Shown here in pieces: positions 35,262 to 42,539 of a stretch of DNA of 64,000 nucleotides. Source of the DNA: Pseudoduganella rivuli (GTDB lineage: Bacteria > Pseudomonadota > Gammaproteobacteria > Burkholderiales > Burkholderiaceae_D); assembly GCF_009674485.1 (NCBI RefSeq), contig NZ_WKJJ01000020.1:1-64000 (forward strand), read 5' to 3'. The notes under the pieces were generated by a model that searched no databases, was not told the DNA's origin, and saw nothing but the letters and a program-made list of their open reading frames with translations. A program made the translations under genes and the position numbers. How positions within the stretch are numbered: the first letter of the stretch is position 1; each line of letters begins with the position of its first letter.

Positions 35262-36087
35262 GGCGCGAAAGCCCTCCAGAGATGTCGATGTGACTGCCAG
35301 TGGTATAGGAAGAAAGTGGGGAAGCAAGGAACAGGATGGCGCGCGCGGCTTCTTCCGGCAGGCCGAGGCGGCCCAGCGGAATGTGCTTTTTCCGCGCCAG
35401 GCGCTGGCTCCATTGCGTCCAGTCGAGGTCTTGTTCGTCGGCGGGACGCGCATCGAAGCGGCGGCGCCATTGGCCCGATTCCACCAGGCCGATCAGGATG
35501 CCGTTGACGCGCACGCCGCTCGCGGCGAATTCCGTGGCCAGCGAACGCACCAGATTGGCCACGCCGGCGCGGGCGGCGGACGTCGCCACCATGTGCGGTT
35601 CCGGTTGCAGTGCCAGCAGCGAATTCACGCAAACGATGGCCGCATTGGCGCCCGTCCCGGCTTGCGACTGCAGTTGCGGCAGGAATGCGCGGGTGGGGCG
35701 GATGATGGAAAAGAATTTCAATTGCAATTCTTCCGTCCACTCTTCGTCGGTGGTGTCGGCAAACGTCGACACGCGGCCCTGGCCTGCATTGTTGACGAGG
35801 ATGGAGGCGGCGCCCAGTTCGGCTTGGACGCGGTCGGCAAAGCCGGCCACCTGTTCGGCGTCGAGCACGTCGCAGGGCTGCGCCAGCAGGCGCGCCTGGG
35901 GGTACGCGGCGCGCAGCGTGGCGGCGGCGCTGTCGAGCCGCTGCGTATCTCGGCCGCACAGGGCCACGGCGGCGCCGGCCTGCAGCAGCAATTCCACGGT
36001 CGCGTAGCCGATGCCGGACGAGCCGCCCGTCACCACGGCGACCTTGCCGGATAAGTTGGTCATAGCGTTAGTCATGGCGCTGGACAT
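35254..36087 (-). CDS. short-chain dehydrogenase/reductase with altered catalytic residues
   Basis: The 277-residue protein has a normal SDR nucleotide site (VAVVTGGSSGIGYATVELLL) and NNAG motif (ILVNNAGQGRVSTFADTTDE). Ser is kept in VCVNSLLALQPEP, but the region that should hold YxxxK reads MVATSAARAGVANLVRSLAT, which gives Thr and Arg at the expected Tyr and Lys places. It ends with the usual SDR segment LASPLSSYTTGSHIDISGGL. Either the chemistry differs from ordinary SDRs or the protein binds without catalysis. It overlaps the ThDP gene by eight bases and starts two bases from the IclR stop. Confidence 0.88.
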   Translation of the reverse strand: MSSAMTNAMTNLSGKVAVVTGGSSGIGYATVELLLQAGAAVALCGRDTQRLDSAAATLRAAYPQARLLAQPCDVLDAEQVAGFADRVQAELGAASILVNNAGQGRVSTFADTTDEEWTEELQLKFFSIIRPTRAFLPQLQSQAGTGANAAIVCVNSLLALQPEPHMVATSAARAGVANLVRSLATEFAASGVRVNGILIGLVESGQWRRRFDARPADEQDLDWTQWSQRLARKKHIPLGRLGLPEEAARAILFLASPLSSYTTGSHIDISGGLSRHV

Positions 36088-36089
36088 GA

Positions 36090-36923
36090 TCAGTTTCTGA
36101 ACATGTTGACGACTTTGCCGTCATCGGCCGGCGCATGGTCCAGCAGGCGGGAAAGTTCGGCGGCCGACATGCACACTTGCGCCACCATGTAATCCAGTTC
36201 GTTGGCCGCGATGTGCGGCTCCGGAATGGTCACGCCGAGTGCCGCCACGACCTTGCCGCTGTGGTCGCGCACCGGCGCCGCCACGGTGCAGATGCCGCGC
36301 TCGAAGAAGCCTTCTTCCTGCACGTAGCCGCGTTCGCGGTCGGCCTGCACCATGTTGAACAAGTCCAGCACGGTTTTCGGCGTGTTTTCCGAATACACCT
36401 TCAAGTGCTCTTCCGGATACAGTTCCCGCAGTTGCGGCAACGTCATGTCTTGCAGCAGCACGCGGCCCAGCACCGTGGCGTGGGCCGGCAGGCGGGTGCC
36501 GACGTTGACGGAACTGATGAATGGCGCCGGCATCGTGGACTTCGCCACGTAGACGATGGAGCGGGTATCGCGCACCACCAGGCAGGTCGAGTACTGGATA
36601 TCTTCGCGCAGGCGTTCCAGCAGCGGGCGGCCGATTTCCGTCAATTCCAGTGACGCCAGGTATTCGAAGCCCAGGCGCAGCACCGCCATGCCCAGCTTGT
36701 AATCGCGGCCGCCTTCGTTACGTTCGACAAAGCCCATGCGTTCCAGCGTGGCCAGCAGGCGGAATACCGTGGAGCGTGGCACGTCCAGGCGCTTGGCCAG
36801 TTCCGGCGCGGACAGGCTGCGTTCATGGCGGCTGAATTCGCACAGCAGGCGCAAGCCGCGTTCCAGGCCTGGCACCGTGTATTTGTCGGCGCCGTCATCG
36901 TCTTGTTCAGGCTTGTTGTTCAT
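36090..36923 (-). CDS. IclR-family transcriptional regulator inside the operon
   Basis: The 277-residue protein has an N-terminal winged helix (TVPGLERGLRLLCEFSRHER, then APELAKRLDVPRSTVFRLLA) and an effector-binding GAF-like domain (about 95-265, with GYVQEEGFFERGICTVAAPV). IclR proteins often control aromatic catabolism and respond to pathway compounds. The gene is not divergent or terminal but lies within the array, overlapping the hydrolase gene by 17 bases, so it should be made with the enzymes it controls. TGTTTCA-type inverted repeats upstream of the ABC gene are candidate sites. Confidence 0.93.
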   Translation of the reverse strand: MNNKPEQDDDGADKYTVPGLERGLRLLCEFSRHERSLSAPELAKRLDVPRSTVFRLLATLERMGFVERNEGGRDYKLGMAVLRLGFEYLASLELTEIGRPLLERLREDIQYSTCLVVRDTRSIVYVAKSTMPAPFISSVNVGTRLPAHATVLGRVLLQDMTLPQLRELYPEEHLKVYSENTPKTVLDLFNMVQADRERGYVQEEGFFERGICTVAAPVRDHSGKVVAALGVTIPEPHIAANELDYMVAQVCMSAAELSRLLDHAPADDGKVVNMFRN

Positions 36924-37830
36924 GGTTTTCCTTCGTGGTTCGGTTCAGGATGGCGTGCGCCACCGCTTCCGGTTGTTCGACATAACAGGCATGGCCGGCG
37001 TTCGCGACGAGGCGGAACGGCAAGCCGAATTGCGTGGCCACCGTGCGGCTGTCTTCCGGGGTGGTGATGGCGTCATCCGCGCCGCACCACACCACACCCG
37101 CCAGGCTTGCCGGTGCATAGTTCTCGATCGCGTCGCCGCACAGCAGGTGCACGGCCTGCGTATAGCCCGCGGCGTGCAGTTGCGCCATGTTCCAGCGCAC
37201 CCAGTCGCGCTGCGCCGCACTGGCGTGATGCGACAGCAGCCGGCCGGAGCGTTGCGTGGCCATGCCGGGGATACCCAGTTCGCCCAGCGTGGACAGCCGC
37301 TCGTGGGCCACCTGCGCGCCTTGCGCCAGGCGTGCCGCGCAGCCATAGCCGCGCGCGGGGCTGACCAGCACCAGCCGATCCAGCGTGCCGGCATACGCTT
37401 GCGCGTAGGCGGCCGCCATCATGGCGCCCAGCGAATGGCCCACCAGCGTGCAGCGAAAGATGCCAAGCGCCAGCAACAGTTCGCGCAGGCGGGCCGCGTA
37501 CGACGCGGCGCCGGGACGGGCTTGCGCCAGCGTGGCCGAGGCGCCATAGCCGGGCGCGTTCCATGCAATGATGCGGGCGCCGGGCGCCTGTTCCGCCAGC
37601 GCCACGGCGCAGTGCAGCCACGATGCCGCGCCGGAACCGATGCCGTGCAACAGCACGAACACCGGGCCGTCTTCGGCATGGCCGCCGGTGAACTCGCGGT
37701 ACGAAACCGCGCCTGCCGCCGTGTGGGCCGTGCGCTGCGGGAAGCGGTGTTCCAGCGTGGACAGGGCCTGCTGCAGGCTGTCCGCTTGTGGCGGCACGGT
37801 GGAAGATGCGGTGGCGATGGCAGTGTTCAT
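36907..37830 (-). CDS. alpha/beta-fold hydrolase
   Basis: The 307-residue protein has the oxyanion-hole motif FVLLHGIGSGAASWLHCAVA, the nucleophile elbow LVGHSLGAMMAAAYAQAYAG (Ser), an acid region around DDAITTPEDSRT and the catalytic His in VANAGHACYVEQPEAVAHAI. This fits ester or carbon-carbon bond hydrolases of meta-cleavage pathways. With a VOC dioxygenase encoded in the same operon, hydrolysis of a ring-fission product is plausible but not shown. It starts three bases from the cupin stop and overlaps the IclR gene. Confidence 0.9.
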   Translation of the reverse strand: MNTAIATASSTVPPQADSLQQALSTLEHRFPQRTAHTAAGAVSYREFTGGHAEDGPVFVLLHGIGSGAASWLHCAVALAEQAPGARIIAWNAPGYGASATLAQARPGAASYAARLRELLLALGIFRCTLVGHSLGAMMAAAYAQAYAGTLDRLVLVSPARGYGCAARLAQGAQVAHERLSTLGELGIPGMATQRSGRLLSHHASAAQRDWVRWNMAQLHAAGYTQAVHLLCGDAIENYAPASLAGVVWCGADDAITTPEDSRTVATQFGLPFRLVANAGHACYVEQPEAVAHAILNRTTKENHEQQA

Positions 37831-37833
37831 GGT

Positions 37834-38373
37834 TTAGTTCCGCTTGATCTGCGCCAGCGGGTGTTCCGGCGGATAGGTTGGCGTGACCGGCTTTTGCGCG
37901 CCCAGCATCACGCACATCAGTGCATCTTCTTCGCCGACGTTGATTTCTTCGCGGTACACGCCGGGCGGAATCGATACCACGTCGCGGTCCGTCAGGATGG
38001 TTTCATAGCGTTCGCCATCCTTTTCCAGCACCAGTTTCAGCTTGCCGCGCAAGACAAAGAACACTTCTTCCACGTCGACGTGCAGGTGCGACGGGCCTTC
38101 GTGGCCGGCCGGGATGATCATGGTGGAAAACGTGAAGTGTTCCGACGGGATGGTCGACGTATCGCTGGCGACGCCGGTGCCGCCCGTGCCGATATAGCGC
38201 ATTTGCGCGCGGGCGTATTTCGGATCGTAGTCGGCCTGGAACTTCAGCGCATTCCAGTCATACTTGCGGGTCTCGAAGCGGGCGATGCGGGTGTTCATCC
38301 ATTGTTCGAACGATGCGCCTTCAGGGCGGTCCCAGCTGCGTTTGACGTTGGCAATCATTTCGTTTGCGGACAT
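37834..38373 (-). CDS. cupin-domain protein
   Basis: The 179-residue protein contains a single cupin barrel: the first motif GPSHLHVDVEEVFFVLRGKL with metal-type His, His, Glu, and a second motif near DVVSIPPGVYREEINVGEED where the usual His is missing. The N-terminal 80 residues (RPEGASFEQWMNTRIARFET) are an extra segment I do not recognise. Metal-binding cupins in such operons can be dioxygenases, isomerases or ligand binders. It is in tight order between two genes of the catabolic operon. Confidence 0.85.
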   Translation of the reverse strand: MSANEMIANVKRSWDRPEGASFEQWMNTRIARFETRKYDWNALKFQADYDPKYARAQMRYIGTGGTGVASDTSTIPSEHFTFSTMIIPAGHEGPSHLHVDVEEVFFVLRGKLKLVLEKDGERYETILTDRDVVSIPPGVYREEINVGEEDALMCVMLGAQKPVTPTYPPEHPLAQIKRN

Positions 38374-38392
38374 GTTGGTTTTCCTTTGATGA

Positions 38393-39157
38393 TTAATTCA
38401 TGACGAAGCCGCCGTTGACGGCAATCACCTGGCCGGTGATGAAGCGCGACAGGCCGGACAGGGCGAACAGCACGGCGCCCGTGACGTCTTCCGGTACTTG
38501 CAGGCGCTGCAGCGCGCGGCCATCGTGGTAATGCTGGTAACGCTGTTCCGGCACGTATTCGGTGGCTTCCACTTTCGTGAGGCCCGGCGCGACGGCGTTG
38601 ACGGTGATGTTGTGCTTTCCTTCTTCGCGGGCCAGCGAGCGGGTCATGCCGATGATGGCGCCCTTGCTGGCGACATAGGCCAGCAGGTTGGGCGCGCCCC
38701 ACAGCGGCGTGTCGGACGCCAGGTTGACGACGGCGCCGTTGCCGGACGCGCGCAGGGCCGGCAGGCAGGCATTGGTCATCAGCCACGTGCCCCGCACGTT
38801 GACGTCCATCACGCGGTCCCACAGCGCGATGTCCAGCTGTTCCGACGAACGGCCGCCGGAGTTCGTGATGGCGGCGTTGTTGACGAGGCCATCGAGGCCG
38901 CCCAGCTTGGCGATGGCGGCGCTGGCGCAGGTATCGATGCTGGCGGGATCGGCCATGTCCAGCGTGAAGCCGTGCACGGACAGGCCCCGTGCCTGCAGCG
39001 CCGCCACGCTTTCTTCCAGCACGTCGGTGAGGATGTCGGCCATCGCCACCTGTGCGCCGGCTTCGGCGATCGCGGTGGCGAACGCCAGGCCCAGGCCGCG
39101 CGCGGCGCCCGTCACGAAGACTTTGCGGCCGGCCAGCAGTTGAACGTTGTCAGTCAT
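38393..39157 (-). CDS. SDR-family oxidoreductase
   Basis: The 254-residue classical SDR has the cofactor motif KVFVTGAARGLGLAFATAIA, NNAAITNSGG, the catalytic Ser in LASDTPLWG and Tyr-x3-Lys in LAYVASKGAIIGMTRSLARE, and ends ITGQVIAVNGGFVMN. The Asp after the second strand (MADI) suggests preference for NAD over NADP. It probably oxidises a hydroxyl group of a pathway intermediate, for example a dihydrodiol or alcohol. Unlike the second SDR in this operon its active site is complete. Confidence 0.92.
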   Translation of the reverse strand: MTDNVQLLAGRKVFVTGAARGLGLAFATAIAEAGAQVAMADILTDVLEESVAALQARGLSVHGFTLDMADPASIDTCASAAIAKLGGLDGLVNNAAITNSGGRSSEQLDIALWDRVMDVNVRGTWLMTNACLPALRASGNGAVVNLASDTPLWGAPNLLAYVASKGAIIGMTRSLAREEGKHNITVNAVAPGLTKVEATEYVPEQRYQHYHDGRALQRLQVPEDVTGAVLFALSGLSRFITGQVIAVNGGFVMN

Positions 39158-39169
39158 TTCCGGTTCTCC

Positions 39170-40003
39170 TTACTTGGTGCTGGTGTGCGCTTTGGGCAGG
39201 TAGTGCAGCACTTTGCGCTCGGCCCAGACCACGGCGGCGTACGTGACGATGCCGGTCAGGGTCAGTGCGCAAATGGCCACGAACACGGCGGCCGTATTGC
39301 CCTGGCCTTCGCCATCGACCAGCAGGAAGCCCAGGCCCTGGTTGCCGCCCACCAGTTCGCCGACCGTGACGCCGATGACGGCCAGGGTGGAGGCGATGCG
39401 CAGGCCGGAAAACAGGGCCGGCATCGCGGAGCGGAATTCCACCAGGCAGAAGATTTGCCAGCGTGTTGCGTTCAGCGTGCGCACCAGGTTCACCATGTCC
39501 GGGTCCACGGTGCGGATCGCGGACAGCACGTTGATCATCACGGGGAAGAACACGATCAGCACGGCCACCACGATCTTGGGATAAATCGTGTAGCCCAGCC
39601 ACATGACGAACAGCGGCGCGAAGGCGACCTTCGGTGCAATCTGCAACGCCAGGATGTACGGCGACAGCATGGCTTCGGCGCGCGGCGACAGGCCCAGCGC
39701 CACGCCGACGGCCAGGCCCAGCAGGGAACCCAGCGCGAAGCCGACCACGACTTCCAGCGCGGTGATGCCGAAGTGGCCCAGCAGATCACTGTTATTCCAC
39801 ATGAAGATGGATTCCTGCACCACGCGGGAAAACCGTGGCAGGATGAATTCCGGCATGCCCAGCCAGCCCGGGCCCCATTCCCATGCGCTCAGGAACAGCG
39901 CCAGCACCAGCAGGCTGCCTGCCACGGTGCGGGCTTTTTCACTGAGCAGCGGGTTGGTTTTGACAGGAGTGTCCATGGGGATCGTTGTGGTTGCGGAGCT
40001 CAT
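39170..40003 (-). CDS. ABC transporter permease (NitT/TauT type)
   Basis: The 277-residue inner-membrane protein has six predicted helices and the BPD-transport signature for contact with the ATPase (around GLRIASTLAVIGVTVGELVG). It belongs with SsuC/TauC-like permeases for sulfonates, taurine, nitrate or aromatic acids. Its start overlaps the binding-protein stop by four bases (ATGA). It forms the importer with the two genes before it. Confidence 0.92.
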   Translation of the reverse strand: MSSATTTIPMDTPVKTNPLLSEKARTVAGSLLVLALFLSAWEWGPGWLGMPEFILPRFSRVVQESIFMWNNSDLLGHFGITALEVVVGFALGSLLGLAVGVALGLSPRAEAMLSPYILALQIAPKVAFAPLFVMWLGYTIYPKIVVAVLIVFFPVMINVLSAIRTVDPDMVNLVRTLNATRWQIFCLVEFRSAMPALFSGLRIASTLAVIGVTVGELVGGNQGLGFLLVDGEGQGNTAAVFVAICALTLTGIVTYAAVVWAERKVLHYLPKAHTSTK

Positions 40004-40971
40004 TTCGCGGTTCCGATGAACTGGTTGGTGAACAAGTCATTGACGGCGGCGGCCTTGCTGACGATGCCTTCGCTGACATAGAACTTTTGTACGCTGTCCA
40101 TGCGCGACGCGTCGATCTGGCCCAGCGGCTTCTGGTTCGCATACACGTACTTGCGGTACATGTTGAAAATCTGCTCGATCGATGCTTCCTTGCCCTTGTA
40201 CGACGGGATCGCTTCGACGTAGGTGGCGGTGGCGGCTTTCGGATCTTTCATGATGTCTTCCATGCCGCGCAAGGTGGCGCGCACCAGGCGCTTCAGAAGG
40301 TCCGGCTTGTTCTTGATGGTGTCGTCGGACGCCAGGATGGCTTGCGCCATGCTTTTGAAGCCGCTGGTTTCAATGATGTCGACCTTGGCGCCGGCGTCGG
40401 ATGCGCTGACGATCCAGTCGGGCACGCCGGCCAGCGCCTGCGATTTGCCGCCGGCGAACACTTGCCATACGCCGGACGGACCGGCGGCCTGGATCGCCGC
40501 ATCGGTCTTGGACAGGCCGATGCTCTTCATGTTGCCCAGCAGCGCGTAGTACGTGGTGTCGGTGTACGACATCACGGTGATGGTCTTGCCTTTCAAGTCT
40601 TGCAAGGTCTTGATGCCGTCGTCCTTGTGCACGCCGACCATGGTCAGCGAACCGGCGCCCAGCACGGCAATGGCTTTCACGGGCACGCCGTTGGCGCGCA
40701 CGATGATCGGCGTGTCGCCGATGGCGCCGCCGATCACGGCGTTGCCGGCGCCGATCTGCTTGGCCACGTCGACGCCGCCCTTGGCCGCGACAAAGCTGAC
40801 TTTCAGGTTTTCATCGGCGTAATAGCCTTTTTGCTGCGCGATCATCCATGGCGCAAAGGCGGGCGTGTTTGGCGGCGCCGGTAACAGGTACGTGATTTCT
40901 TCCGGTGCTGCCTGGACGGATGCCGTGGCGGCGATGATGCTGGCTGCGGCGAGGATTTTGTGCAGGTTCAT
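40000..40971 (-). CDS. ABC transporter periplasmic substrate-binding protein (NMT1/SsuA-like)
   Basis: The 323-residue protein from ATG 40971 has a signal peptide (MNLHKILAAASIIAATASVQ, cleaved after AQA-type end) and the two-lobed NMT1/SsuA fold, with the early motif PNTPAFAPWMIAQQKGYYAD and later DVAKQIGAGNAVIGGAIGDT. It captures the substrate for the importer. A GTG nine bases upstream is in frame, but the ATG has GGAG at the better distance (eight bases). Substrate unknown; relatives bind sulfonates, thiamine precursors, phthalates and related compounds. Confidence 0.92.
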   Translation of the reverse strand: MNLHKILAAASIIAATASVQAAPEEITYLLPAPPNTPAFAPWMIAQQKGYYADENLKVSFVAAKGGVDVAKQIGAGNAVIGGAIGDTPIIVRANGVPVKAIAVLGAGSLTMVGVHKDDGIKTLQDLKGKTITVMSYTDTTYYALLGNMKSIGLSKTDAAIQAAGPSGVWQVFAGGKSQALAGVPDWIVSASDAGAKVDIIETSGFKSMAQAILASDDTIKNKPDLLKRLVRATLRGMEDIMKDPKAATATYVEAIPSYKGKEASIEQIFNMYRKYVYANQKPLGQIDASRMDSVQKFYVSEGIVSKAAAVNDLFTNQFIGTAK

Positions 40972-41008
40972 ACTCAACACTCCTGATCGTGGTCTGGGAT
41001 CGTTACAT

Positions 41009-41797
41009 TTAGTGAAGTTCGGCTTCCTGGTCCTTGCCTACCTTCAGCAATTCCATCAGGCGCCCGGCCAGCGGGCCGATTTCAGGCAGCTTGCGGCGCT
41101 CCAGCGGGTTGTCGCGGTGGGGCAGGTTGACTTCGATTTCTTCGATGATGGTGCCGGGACGTTCGCTCATCACCAGCAGGCGGTCCGACAGCGCGATGCC
41201 TTCGATCAGGTCATGCGTGATGAACAGCGCGGTCTTCTTTTTCTCGTACAGCATCTTGGCCAGGTCCTGCTGCAGGATCATCTTGGTCTGGGCATCCAGG
41301 GCGGAGAATGGTTCGTCCAGCAGCAGCACTTGCGGATCGACGGCCAGGGTGCGGGCCAATGCGGCGCGCTGGCGCATGCCGCCGGACAGCTGGTATGGGT
41401 AATGGTCTTCGAATCCCTTCAGGTGGCATTTGGCCAGCAAGTCACGCGCCACCTTGTCGCGTTCGGCGGCGGATACGCCATCGATCTCCAGGCCCAGCGC
41501 CACGTTGGCGCGGATGGTGCGCCATGGCATCAGCAAATCCTTTTGCAGCATGAACGCCACTTTGCGCACTGGTTTCGTCACCAGTTCGCCGCCTACATAC
41601 ACTTCGCCCGTGGTGGGCAGGTACAGGCCGGAACCCATGTTGAGCAACGTGCTCTTGCCGCAGCCGGACGGTCCGATGATGGACACGACTTCGCCGCTGC
41701 GGACAGCGATGTTGACGTTGGTAACCGCTGCGCGGGGTTGGGAAGTTTGCCGGTCGATAAAACTCTTACCGACTTTGCGGAATTCGATCTCGATCAT
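41009..41797 (-). CDS. ABC transporter ATP-binding protein
   Basis: The 262-residue ATPase has Walker A GPSGCGKST, the signature LSGGMRQRAALARTLAVDPQ, Walker B VLLLDEPFSALD and the switch His in FITHDLIEGIALSD. It is of the SsuB/TauB type and pairs with the following two genes. It is the first gene of the long catabolic operon; ATG 41797 is preferred over a GTG one codon earlier. Confidence 0.93.
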   Translation of the reverse strand: MIEIEFRKVGKSFIDRQTSQPRAAVTNVNIAVRSGEVVSIIGPSGCGKSTLLNMGSGLYLPTTGEVYVGGELVTKPVRKVAFMLQKDLLMPWRTIRANVALGLEIDGVSAAERDKVARDLLAKCHLKGFEDHYPYQLSGGMRQRAALARTLAVDPQVLLLDEPFSALDAQTKMILQQDLAKMLYEKKKTALFITHDLIEGIALSDRLLVMSERPGTIIEEIEVNLPHRDNPLERRKLPEIGPLAGRLMELLKVGKDQEAELH

Positions 41798-41817
41798 CAC
41801 TATCTCGCAATCTCATG

Positions 41818-41835
41818 TTTCATATATAAAACAAG
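41818..41835. promoter_or_regulatory. near-palindromic TGTTTCA site upstream of the catabolic operon
   Basis: TGTTTCATATATAAAACA matches its reverse complement at eight of nine pairs and lies 21 bases before the start codon of the ABC ATPase gene. Size and AT-rich core fit an IclR-family operator. The TGTTTCA half-site recurs at 41898-41904, and in reverse at 41928-41934. Confidence 0.5.
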
Positions 41836-41897
41836 GGTTTATATATGGGTTGTAATGTGATTGAAATATAGTTGAGAATCTTGGCGGCTCCAACCTC

Positions 41898-41934
41898 TGT
41901 TTCAAATAAAAATCGTCATCTCATAGGTGAAACA
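41898..41934. promoter_or_regulatory. second TGTTTCA inverted repeat upstream of the catabolic operon
   Basis: TGTTTCA (41898-41904) and TGAAACA (41928-41934) form a perfect 7-base inverted repeat 23 bases apart. It shares the half-site with the palindrome at 41818-41835, and with that site covers the region where the operon promoter must lie. Likely binding sites for the operon's IclR regulator; not proven. Confidence 0.45.
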
Positions 41935-41942
41935 AATGGCGT

Positions 41943-41976
41943 AAAAAAACGCCCCGTGGCGCAGGCCACGAGGCGT
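41943..41976 (-). terminator. rho-independent terminator of the 90-residue membrane gene
   Basis: On the minus strand a GC-rich stem (ACGCCTCGTGGC pairing with GCCACGGGGCGT, one mismatch) is followed by seven T. It lies just downstream of the stop at 41999 and ends transcription before the catabolic operon's regulatory region. Confidence 0.85.
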
Positions 41977-41998
41977 CGGGGAAGGGGGCGGAGCGGGC

Positions 41999-42271
41999 TT
42001 AGGTGGCGGACGCGGTCTGCAGCGCGCGCGGGCGGTGTTGCTTGGCGTCGCGCTCGGCTGGCAGCGAGACCTTGCGCAGCGCGTTGTCCACCGCTTCCGG
42101 CGCGGCCGAGACTGGCGGCAGCGCATCGGTGCGCTGCTGGTGTTGTGCCGGCATCCAGCCCAGGATGGCGGCGGTGGCGGCCACACACAGAAGAATCACG
42201 GAACCTGCGGCCATGGCGGCCGAGGCGGGCACACGGTTGCTGACAGTAGGGATTTTCTTGATGATGGCCAT
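41999..42271 (-). CDS. small single-pass membrane protein, unknown
   Basis: The 90-residue protein has a short basic N-terminus (MAIIKKIPTVSNRV), one hydrophobic helix (AAGSVILLCVAATAAILGWM) and a polar, probably periplasmic tail. The start codon follows GAGGAGCCCAGG and a strong terminator follows the stop, which together support a real, singly transcribed gene. I recognise no family. Confidence 0.65.
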   Translation of the reverse strand: MAIIKKIPTVSNRVPASAAMAAGSVILLCVAATAAILGWMPAQHQQRTDALPPVSAAPEAVDNALRKVSLPAERDAKQHRPRALQTASAT

Positions 42272-42456
42272 CCTGGGCTCCTCGTTTAATTAGATTTGTA
42301 CGAGCCTCAAGATTATCGTTTTGCAATAACTCAAATCTAGCCAGTGAGCTGTATCAAAAGTAAGTATGTGTAACTTTGCGTAGAACGCTTGCCACACTCC
42401 GCAACACAGTTGCCTTCTTGTACAAATAATGCTCGTGGGGGCAACGGGTGTAGCCC

Positions 42457-42462
42457 TATAAT
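42457..42462 (+). promoter_or_regulatory. possible TATAAT -10 before the APC permease
   Basis: A perfect TATAAT lies 78 bases before the permease GTG start. The matching -35 is poor. The rest of the 268-base gap between the small membrane gene and the permease holds nothing I can identify. Confidence 0.35.
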
Positions 42463-42539
42463 CGCTAGTTTTCTGAGAATCGCAGCAGGACGCACCGGCA
42501 CAACCGGCGCGGCAGCTCTACCTATACAAGGAATCGCCT

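Noticed and set aside
33744-35507. 587-codon plus-strand frame opposite the ThDP enzyme
   Set aside because: Product is His/Arg-rich without domains; the minus strand carries the full ThDP motif and operon spacing.
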